Assembly (NCBI GenBank): GCA_016699125.1
Contig: CP064961.1
Span: 1 to 64,000 of the forward strand
Direction: 5' to 3'
DNA length: 64,000 bases
Origin: a bacterium
GTDB lineage: Bacteria > Babelota > Babeliae > Babelales > Vermiphilaceae
Below are positions 55,606 to 62,780 of this stretch, piece after piece. Numbering within the stretch: position 1 is the stretch's first letter; the number at the start of each line of letters is the position of its first letter. The position numbers and the translations under genes are program-made. The notes under the pieces are model-generated. The model had not been told where the DNA came from. It searched no databases and was given only the letters and a program-made list of their open reading frames with translations.

Positions 55606-56652
55606 ATGAATAAATCTGTTTTTGCGATTGTTTTAGTTATACTTATGGCTGTTGCTTTGTATCTGGTGAATCTATACATGGTGCAGCAAAAGGGATGGGG
55701 ATTTTGGAAGCCTAAAACAGTAAGCAGTGAAAAAAAATCAGTCACAGGCGAGTCAAAAGAATCTATGCCAGGAACTCCCTTAGTGATTATGGAAGGCCGT
55801 ACGATAATTACTGTTGAAAGTTTGCAGGAAGAGAAGGAAAAGATTTTTAAAATGAATCCTGAATGGGAACAGTACAAAGCGTTTATGGATCTTGACCGGA
55901 CCATCTTGTACGCGATGGCTAACCATGCGATCATGGATCGTGAAATTGAAGAAAGTGGTGTAAAAAGCTCTGATGAATATAAAAACGATCTTGAAAGTGC
56001 ATACAAAGAAGTTGAGCGCATGATTAATACCAAATATTTTACACAGCGCTTTTCTCCCGATGTTTCGGATGCTGAAGTTAAGCAGGTTTATGAAGAAAAT
56101 AAAGACTCATTACCAGAGACGATTATTTCCCATGGTGGCGTAAAAGCTTCTGAACTTGACTTTGATACCGAAGCTGAAGCGAATGATTTTGCTCAAAAAG
56201 TGAAAGCAAATAATAATAATCTAGTCACCGCAGTGCAGCAAGCTGGTATGGCAGAAAATAAGATCAAAGATCTGCGTCTGGTACACAAACAGTCTATGGC
56301 CGTTGATCAGGCAGTCAAAGATGCATTGTTGGCAATGGTTCAATTCCCTTCTGTTGCGGTGGTAAGGACTTCTGATAACAAATATGCGGTGGTTGTGGCA
56401 ATCTCAAAAGAAGATGCAAAATATCGTCCGTATGAACAGGTGAAAAATCATTTGAAGGCTGCATTGAAAAAGCAGAAACAGGCTGATGCTGTTGAACAAT
56501 CAATAGAAGGTTTGAAGAAAAAATATGCAGTTGTTATAGATCTTGCTCCATTGGGAACAAAGGATACTGAAGATGATGCGCAGGCAGCAGAACTTGGTGA
56601 TCTGAGTGATATTCAAACTGATGAAAATTCGTTGCCACAAGTAGAAGCATAA
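55606..56652 (+). CDS. SurA/PpiC-like periplasmic chaperone
   Basis: The 348-residue protein has an N-terminal transmembrane segment (FAIVLVILMAVALYLVNLYMV) and a helical SurA_N-like region (LDRTILYAMANHAIMDREIEESGV, VSDAEVKQVYEENKDSLPE). A parvulin-like domain follows (KASELDFDTEAEANDFAQKV), with a C-terminal helix (QVKNHLKAALKKQKQADAVE). This order (anchor, chaperone helices, PPIase-like, helix) is that of PpiD/PrsA/SurA. Catalytic parvulin residues are not clearly visible, so it may be a pure chaperone. A related gene follows. Confidence 0.7.
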   Translation: MNKSVFAIVLVILMAVALYLVNLYMVQQKGWGFWKPKTVSSEKKSVTGESKESMPGTPLVIMEGRTIITVESLQEEKEKIFKMNPEWEQYKAFMDLDRTILYAMANHAIMDREIEESGVKSSDEYKNDLESAYKEVERMINTKYFTQRFSPDVSDAEVKQVYEENKDSLPETIISHGGVKASELDFDTEAEANDFAQKVKANNNNLVTAVQQAGMAENKIKDLRLVHKQSMAVDQAVKDALLAMVQFPSVAVVRTSDNKYAVVVAISKEDAKYRPYEQVKNHLKAALKKQKQADAVEQSIEGLKKKYAVVIDLAPLGTKDTEDDAQAAELGDLSDIQTDENSLPQVEA

Positions 56653-56670
56653 ACAGATACAATCAGATGA

Positions 56671-56695
56671 GTGGGAGAGCATTCTCCCACTTTTT
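56671..56695 (+). terminator. Intrinsic terminator between the two SurA-like genes
   Basis: GTGGGAGA (56671-56678) and TCTCCCAC (56683-56690) form a perfect 8-bp stem with a 4-nt loop (GCAT), followed by T5. It stands only 12 bp before the next start, so partial readthrough would set the ratio of the two chaperones. Confidence 0.75.
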
Positions 56696-56706
56696 GAAAG
56701 CATACG

Positions 56707-57528
56707 ATGACAAAAAAATATATGTTTTTTTCTGTTTTTTTACTACAGATGTCTGTGTACGGTTTTGTGGAAGATGAGATCGTATCAGTAATTTATGATG
56801 AGCAGGAACCGATTGTTATTACCAAAAGCGACGTGCAAAAAACACCATTGATGGGTGGTGTGCATACGCTTGAAAAAATACAACGTGACGCTCTGATCTG
56901 TCGAGATGCGCGTAATCTTTCGGTTACTATTCCTGATGAAGCGATTGAACGATCATTGACTCAGATTCAAAAGCAGAACAATCTTTCAGCAGAACAGTTT
57001 GAAAATCTTTTGGTAGCCGAGGGGCTCTCTCTGGATGCTTATCGAGCAGAACTGAAGCGTTTGTATACGGTCAACTCGATGCTTGATTTTCGTGTTCATT
57101 CCCGTGCAGTTATTTCTTATGAATCTATTTTGCATTTTTATGAGCAGAATCCGGTTTATACAGATGCACACTATCATGTTGCGGTCAAACAGATTATGTA
57201 CGACAAAACAGTAGATACAAAAAAAATTACAAAAAAACTTGCTTTAAAACCGGATAGTTATTGGAGTGCTCATTTTTGGATTACGCAAAAGGAGCTTGCA
57301 CAAGAAAAATATTTTATTACACAGATGAGTGTTGGCGAAGTTGAACTTGTTCGTGAAAATCAACATTACACTATTTACAAATTACTGGAAAAAAAAGAGC
57401 CCAAACAGGTTTTGTTAAAAGATCGGTATGATCAGATAGTTGCCTCCTTAAAAAAACCGCTTGAGCAGGAGTTGGAAAAGCAGTATTTTGAAGAGCTTTT
57501 TAAGAATGCAATTATGATTAATTTTTAA
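56707..57528 (+). CDS. SurA-like periplasmic chaperone
   Basis: The 273-residue protein has a signal peptide (MFFSVFLLQMSVYG-F). A SurA N-domain then follows: IPDEAIERSLTQIQKQNNLS followed by EQFENLLVAEGLSLDAYRAE is a close match to the SurA pattern (I-x-x-x-x-x-x-x-NNLS ... L-x-x-x-G-L-x-x-x-x-Y-R). A single PPIase-like domain follows (HYHVAVKQIMYD). SurA guides outer-membrane proteins to the BAM complex, consistent with the BamD-like gene at 23.5 kb. It overlaps sbcD by 4 bp, convergent. Confidence 0.75.
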   Translation: MTKKYMFFSVFLLQMSVYGFVEDEIVSVIYDEQEPIVITKSDVQKTPLMGGVHTLEKIQRDALICRDARNLSVTIPDEAIERSLTQIQKQNNLSAEQFENLLVAEGLSLDAYRAELKRLYTVNSMLDFRVHSRAVISYESILHFYEQNPVYTDAHYHVAVKQIMYDKTVDTKKITKKLALKPDSYWSAHFWITQKELAQEKYFITQMSVGEVELVRENQHYTIYKLLEKKEPKQVLLKDRYDQIVASLKKPLEQELEKQYFEELFKNAIMINF

Positions 57529-58772
57529 TCTTCGTGGTCGCTATAATCCTGTGCTTCATGCAGCAGTTGTAATGTTTTTTCCACAAGTTCATTTTGGCGT
57601 TCTTTCAAGCTTGGTTTTGTTTCAAAATAGGTTTTCAGTAATGTTTCAAAATCCATAGTATTGTTTTGCCCAGAGATGGTTCTTTGCGTTCGTATGTGTG
57701 GCTGAGCAATCGGCGTGATGCCGGCAATATAACAGGCAGCCGATAAAGCTGCTTCTATTTTTTGTAAATCAACGACGTCCTGTTTTCCAGTAGGAACGTG
57801 ATAGGCAATTCTAATCACTGCATTTTCAATCGCATGTTGCCTGATATTGTTGATGATCTGTTCCGTTTGACAGGATAGCGGATCAAGCTTCGTTTCAATA
57901 TAAATAAAAGGCCGTGTTGGAACTTTGACAAATTCAAATGAACTGTGTTTATTGCGATCAATACTCACAATGCAAAAGCCCTTTTCTTCTTTTCGTTCGC
58001 CAAAATCTATTCGTTCAATTGATCCGGGATAGATGATCGGAACAGCTCCATTTTCATTCAGATTCTGGTGACGATGCAGATGTCCAAGTGCTACGTAGTC
58101 AAATGGTTTTAGTGCAAGTTGTGATGGCATAAAAATCGGATCGGTACCATAAATCGCTTTTTTTTCAGAGCCTGAAAAGATCCCTGAGCTGACGGTCAGA
58201 TGTGCAGCCAATACTGCGGGTATAGCTTGGTTCAGCTCTGATGCCATCTTCTGAATAATTATACTTACTGCTTCTGAAATGTACTGTGTGATATCCGTTG
58301 CCATTTTCAGATTGTGTTTGTGGTGCAGAGCAACCGTATTTCGTGTTGGCCAGGGAATGCCTACAATCTGAATGGGGCCGTGTTTTGTATTGAGTAGCAG
58401 GCTGGTTGGCTTTTCAATGACATGAAAACCGTCCAGCGGAAGCTGTGAAAACAGGTTGAGCGCATGTGCTTTTCCAAAACTCAATGGATGATCATGGTTT
58501 CCAACAATGATGACGACGGGAATGTTATTCGCGTAAAGTCGCAAAAGGCAATCAAACAGAAGCTTCTGTTGCGTTTGACTGGGATTGTGGGTTTTGTACG
58601 CATCTCCGCAAAACAGAAAGAAATCTACTTTCTGCTCTATTGCATGATCGATACAAAAGTGAAGCGCATGAGCAAAATCAAGTAGACGTGAATGAATGCC
58701 TGTTGCTGGATCTATTTTTCCGTAGTTTTCCATTCCAAAATGGATATCTGCCGTGTGCACAAACCTGATCAT
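57525..58772 (-). CDS. sbcD: SbcD/Mre11-type DNA repair exonuclease subunit
   Basis: The 415-residue metallophosphoesterase has all Mre11/SbcD metal motifs: VHTADIHFGM, FFLFCGDAYKTHNPS, VVIIVGNHDHPLS, LAAHLTVSSG and YVALGHLHRHQ. It would process DNA ends together with an SbcC ATPase, which is not in this window. The C-terminal ~130 residues are less conserved. It is cotranscribed with glmU (ATGA overlap at 58769-58772). Confidence 0.88.
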   Translation of the reverse strand: MIRFVHTADIHFGMENYGKIDPATGIHSRLLDFAHALHFCIDHAIEQKVDFFLFCGDAYKTHNPSQTQQKLLFDCLLRLYANNIPVVIIVGNHDHPLSFGKAHALNLFSQLPLDGFHVIEKPTSLLLNTKHGPIQIVGIPWPTRNTVALHHKHNLKMATDITQYISEAVSIIIQKMASELNQAIPAVLAAHLTVSSGIFSGSEKKAIYGTDPIFMPSQLALKPFDYVALGHLHRHQNLNENGAVPIIYPGSIERIDFGERKEEKGFCIVSIDRNKHSSFEFVKVPTRPFIYIETKLDPLSCQTEQIINNIRQHAIENAVIRIAYHVPTGKQDVVDLQKIEAALSAACYIAGITPIAQPHIRTQRTISGQNNTMDFETLLKTYFETKPSLKERQNELVEKTLQLLHEAQDYSDHED

Positions 58773-60280
58773 ACTGAGGTCTGTTCTTTTACGATCTTAT
58801 ATGTTTCGTATTCACTTTTTAATACAGTTTCTTCCTGGCTGTTTTCTGTTGTCTGTTTTTTTAAGAACTGCTGTTCGCTTTCACGTTTTTTTTGTAGTTT
58901 TTTTTCTAATGTCTGTTTTAAAATCGGTACATACCCAACTTTGTTCAGTTGTCGTGTGCGGGCAATCGCAAGAGTATATTGCGGAACATCTTGGGTAATC
59001 GTCGATCCTGCACCAACGTACGCATGTTGTTGGATATGCACTGGTGCGACTAACGTACAGTTTGCACCGATGTTAACATGTGCATCAATGAGCGTTTCAT
59101 TTTTAAAAAGACTGTTGTGGTTTGCGGTAATCGTTCCGCCGCCGATATTACTGTAATCTCCAATTACCGTATCGCCCAGATAACTCTGATGTTTGGCTTT
59201 TGCGTGTTTTCCAAGCGTCGTTTTTTTCATCTCAACAAAGGTGCCAACTGTTGCGCCATGGTCGATAATAGTTTCGTCACGTAAATACGCAAATGGCCCC
59301 ACCTTCGCATACTGTTTTACGTGGCACTGTTCAATGACCGAATGTGCTTTAATTGTCACATCATGTTCAATAGTGCTTTCGTGTATTGTTGCAAATGGTC
59401 CCACGGTGCAGTTTGTTTCAATCGATGTCATGCCGGTCAACTGTACACCAGTTGCAATTGTGCAGCCTTGACCAATAATGACATTCGCATCAACATGTGT
59501 GGTCTGCGGCATCAAAAATCGTACTCCGTTATTCATGTGCATTCTAATGAGCTCTGATCGTTTGATCTGTTCGACCGCCCACAGCTGTTCGAGTGTGTTG
59601 ACACCACGTATTGAATCAAAGGGAGCATCAATGGTAATCACTTTGTGCTGCAGCTCAGTTGCACTGTTAACAAGTTCTGTGATGTAATATTCCCCACTGA
59701 TCTGATTTTGTGGCAGTGTGCTGATCACATTTTGTAAGAATGCCTTTTCAAAAAGATAGATGCCGGCATTTACGCAGCAAAACTCTTGCGGGTCCAGGTG
59801 TGTGTCCTTTGTTTCAATAATTCTGACGCCGTGGTCTTTTTTTATAACGCGTCCATAGCCTTCTGCCTGAAATGCATCATGTGCGGTGACAATGCTTACG
59901 GTAGCGTTATTTTCAATATGTTTTTTATACAGATTTTCAATGATGGTTGGCGTTATCAGTGGCATGTCGCCATTGCACACAAGAATATGATCTTTTTTCC
60001 ACAGTTTTTCTGTGCACGCAAGCGCATGACCGGTGCCTTTCTGTTCAGCCTGCACAACAAACTGCGCATGTCTGACTTTTGCCTGGATGATGGCTTTTTC
60101 AACCGCCTCTTTCTGATAACCAACAACAAAGGTCGTTTCAATGTTCATATTTGCAAAAAGTGACGCCTGATACGTGATCAACGGTCGGCCACACAGTGGC
60201 TCAAGTAGTTTTGAAAGTTCCCGTTTAAACCGTTGTGATTTTCCAGCAGCAAGGATTATTGCCTGCATTGAGTGGTGCAT
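58769..60280 (-). CDS. glmU: Bifunctional GlmU (UDP-GlcNAc pyrophosphorylase / GlcN-1-P acetyltransferase)
   Basis: The 503-residue protein starts at 60280 with GAGGAA upstream. The uridylyltransferase domain has IILAAGKSQRFKRELSKLLE and QKGTGHALAC. A left-handed beta-helix with hexapeptide repeats follows from residue ~230 (VIIGQGCTIATGVQL, TIVGPF-type turns). The acetyltransferase site reads AKHQSYLGDTVIGDYSNIGGG. It makes UDP-GlcNAc for peptidoglycan and lipid A. An unusual ~45-residue charged tail (KKLQKKRESEQQFLKKQ) extends beyond the usual end. It is the first gene of glmU-sbcD. Confidence 0.94.
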   Translation of the reverse strand: MHHSMQAIILAAGKSQRFKRELSKLLEPLCGRPLITYQASLFANMNIETTFVVGYQKEAVEKAIIQAKVRHAQFVVQAEQKGTGHALACTEKLWKKDHILVCNGDMPLITPTIIENLYKKHIENNATVSIVTAHDAFQAEGYGRVIKKDHGVRIIETKDTHLDPQEFCCVNAGIYLFEKAFLQNVISTLPQNQISGEYYITELVNSATELQHKVITIDAPFDSIRGVNTLEQLWAVEQIKRSELIRMHMNNGVRFLMPQTTHVDANVIIGQGCTIATGVQLTGMTSIETNCTVGPFATIHESTIEHDVTIKAHSVIEQCHVKQYAKVGPFAYLRDETIIDHGATVGTFVEMKKTTLGKHAKAKHQSYLGDTVIGDYSNIGGGTITANHNSLFKNETLIDAHVNIGANCTLVAPVHIQQHAYVGAGSTITQDVPQYTLAIARTRQLNKVGYVPILKQTLEKKLQKKRESEQQFLKKQTTENSQEETVLKSEYETYKIVKEQTSV

Positions 60281-60412
60281 ACCATTCCTCTGTAAATGCC
60301 AAAAAGCATTCTAAAAAAAATAAGAAATACCTGCTCAAAAAGAGTATCACGAGATAGATTATTAGTCTAGATTTAAAAAAGGCCTTATTTTTTACAGATC
60401 TGTGCCATGGTA

Positions 60413-61591
60413 TCAATTACTTTTTTCTGTAGAAGAAATACTGCCGACAGCATCCCAGCCGAAATTAGTGACATAGCTTGGCAGATCCCAACCTGTACCT
60501 TTAATATAACAATGATACGTAGCATACACGAATATGAAACTATAAAGCCGGAGATCCTGGTCATCCTGCAGATAGGCATTGTGTGTTTGCGTTTGATCGC
60601 GATATGCTGGCATAAAATGTCTATTGAGGTTCCATGTCATACAGCTAGCTAATAAAATAGGACCTAGATTATTCCCAAATACTGTCAGTAGCGGTTCTGT
60701 AACTTCTGGTACTGATATTATTTTAGAAAGAGGGATATGTCTAAAAATATGATGTAATGCTAAAGTCACAATGAAAATATAGAATGTATTAGTTCTCAAT
60801 AGACCGATACGTGCATGTCGCTTTTCATTGTATTGAGTTGGGTAGGTGAAATATTCTGCTGCAAACATTCTGGTTTTAAGTTTTGTTATTGTAGCATCGC
60901 TAAAGCCTAGTCTATCTTTTATGTTCTCTATAAGTTTTTTGGGTTCACTAAATCCAACATACTGTATTTCTTTTTTTGCCAATTCCATTGTGCGGTTTAG
61001 TATTAGCTCATCTTGGTCTTCTTCTGATAAATAGTACCCATATGTGGATACATCCTTATGAAATCTCTGGAAAAAAAGGATCACCCTATCATACACACTT
61101 AAATTTTGAACATCCAGTGGTTTTTCGCCAAACGTCTTCAATTCCTGCGCTGCCTTAGGTTTCAATTCCACAATTTTTTCTTCGAAAACTTTTTGTTGTG
61201 CTTCCCCTAAAAGGGTTAATAGTATATTTGCGATTACAGCATGCTTGACTAAAAACTGTGCATATTCCAAATTTCTTTCTTGTGCTTGTTGCCCTATTTC
61301 ATCAACCTTGGCTTGCCAGATATCGTTGGCCTTAACTTGTTTGTTTAGTTCTTCATGTATGCTTACGTGCTGTGCAAAGTTTATTGCTACGGTTAATTTA
61401 GATATGTCTTTAATGTTATTCTTTTCCAGGAGATTAAGCATTTCAGATTGTTGCTGCGTGACTATCTGCTGCTTTTGAGTGACGGCTAACGCATGAAGTT
61501 TTGCATACTCTTGATTTCTGGATTCATTTTCCATCCCCCACGAATTTTCACTACCGATCAACAAAAAAACAAAGATCAAAAAAACAGACAT
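60413..61591 (-). CDS. Exported helical membrane protein, hypothetical
   Basis: The 392-residue protein begins with a signal peptide (VFLIFVFLLIGSENSWG-M-E). A long helical region follows (HALAVTQKQQIVTQQQSEML; residues 30-210). Three hydrophobic stretches lie near the C-terminus (FYIFIVTLALHHIF, LLTVFGNNLGPILLASCMTW, LYSFIFVYATYHCYI). Not recognised. Signal-Met motif as in others. Alone in its unit. Confidence 0.6.
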   Translation of the reverse strand: MSVFLIFVFLLIGSENSWGMENESRNQEYAKLHALAVTQKQQIVTQQQSEMLNLLEKNNIKDISKLTVAINFAQHVSIHEELNKQVKANDIWQAKVDEIGQQAQERNLEYAQFLVKHAVIANILLTLLGEAQQKVFEEKIVELKPKAAQELKTFGEKPLDVQNLSVYDRVILFFQRFHKDVSTYGYYLSEEDQDELILNRTMELAKKEIQYVGFSEPKKLIENIKDRLGFSDATITKLKTRMFAAEYFTYPTQYNEKRHARIGLLRTNTFYIFIVTLALHHIFRHIPLSKIISVPEVTEPLLTVFGNNLGPILLASCMTWNLNRHFMPAYRDQTQTHNAYLQDDQDLRLYSFIFVYATYHCYIKGTGWDLPSYVTNFGWDAVGSISSTEKSN

Positions 61592-61741
61592 ACAAAATCC
61601 GGATGAAACTATGAAACTTATTTTCTAACTGTTTAATACTATGCCAATTAATGATTGTTTGTCAATAGCAAATCCTTTTATTCTTATCTGCAAACCTATT
61701 TTTTTTTCGATTGCTGTACGAATGAAAAGATTGTTTTGCGT

Positions 61742-62572
61742 CTATTGGTTTGCCACGATGCTCAACTTTTCACGCTCAATAACATTCCTGTATTCGGTTT
61801 TAAACGCCTCTGAATAAGATTTAAACTCAGCATCGCCGAATGCCACCAGAATGAATGTTTTTGGTTCTTTGCTGCCATTCAAGGCACTGACGACAACTTG
61901 TGCTGCTATGCGTGCAGATTTTGCAAGATCGCATCTGAATGTTCCTGTTGCAAGTGATGGGCATGCAACAACGGGTAGCTCTTTATGTATCATTGCACTA
62001 ATAATAGTTTGATAGGTTTTGTCTAAATATGCTTCAAAGTTGTTTCGTTCGTGTGCAGAGCCGTTTTCGTTGCAGTTTGGTGCAATCGCATGAATGATTT
62101 TAGTGATACCAAGTTCTTTCAGATCGCCGCTTCCGGTAGTCACTGCGGTGCTGACTGGAAAGCTTTTTTCATAGGTTCTAAAAAAAGGTATCTCCTGGAT
62201 CTTCTTTTTGACCTGAACTTGGACTCCTTGCTTTTCGCGTAGATTATCACATTCTTTTTGAACGGTGCCGCTTCTGTCTAGCTCTTTTATTTTTCCAGCG
62301 ACTCCGGTTCCCAGATATAACACGGTGTTTGCTGCGTTGACGATGGCGTAATTTTCCTGGTTGCATTCTTTTTTTATAAACTGTTTTAATGCGAACATAT
62401 CATTTTGTAGGACAATAATTCTTGAGTTGTTCGGCAGATCTATAAAAATGCCACGATCAGTGCCTTGTTTTTCCGGCTCTTTATTCCATGGCAGTGTTAT
62501 CGGTAGTTTTATTGAGATGACTGTTTGAAAAGCAAATACAAAAAGTAGTAGATATAATGCTATTTTTTTCAT
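61742..62572 (-). CDS. Exported macro-domain protein (ADP-ribose binding/hydrolase)
   Basis: The 276-residue protein has a signal peptide (ALYLLLFVFAFQTVIS-IK). A macro domain then follows. The ADP-ribose signature AIVNAANTVLYLGTGVAGKI spans residues ~76-95 (N79, N82, and the G-x-G-VAG loop). Further on come KIIHAIAPNCNE and VACPSLATGTFRCDLAKSA, the second binding loop (usually S-I-S-T-G-x-x-x-x-P). These match MacroD/YmdB proteins that bind or remove ADP-ribose or O-acetyl-ADP-ribose, normally in the cytosol. The signal peptide is the odd feature and suggests action in the periplasm or in a host. AAGGAAGAG precedes the ATG. Confidence 0.8.
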   Translation of the reverse strand: MKKIALYLLLFVFAFQTVISIKLPITLPWNKEPEKQGTDRGIFIDLPNNSRIIVLQNDMFALKQFIKKECNQENYAIVNAANTVLYLGTGVAGKIKELDRSGTVQKECDNLREKQGVQVQVKKKIQEIPFFRTYEKSFPVSTAVTTGSGDLKELGITKIIHAIAPNCNENGSAHERNNFEAYLDKTYQTIISAMIHKELPVVACPSLATGTFRCDLAKSARIAAQVVVSALNGSKEPKTFILVAFGDAEFKSYSEAFKTEYRNVIEREKLSIVANQ

Positions 62573-62683
62573 CGAACTCTTCCTTTTTACAAATACATAA
62601 TTTTATATTAACAGATATAAAAGGGATAAAACAATAAAAGATGCTTTTTTTCTGTGGTTTTGTGGTTGGTCTGAACAGTTATT

Positions 62684-62711
62684 TTGTAATCTGTATTAAA
62701 ACTGGTATGCT
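62684..62711 (+). promoter_or_regulatory. Candidate promoter of the GspE/PilB gene
   Basis: TTGTAA (62684-62689) and TATGCT (62706-62711) are 16 bp apart, about 70 bp before the ATG at 62781. Confidence 0.4.
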
Positions 62712-62780
62712 ACAGTTCAATGGTATGACGTACGTTCTTTTTATGAAAATAGGCACCTGAACGCTTTTTAAGGAAACGGT

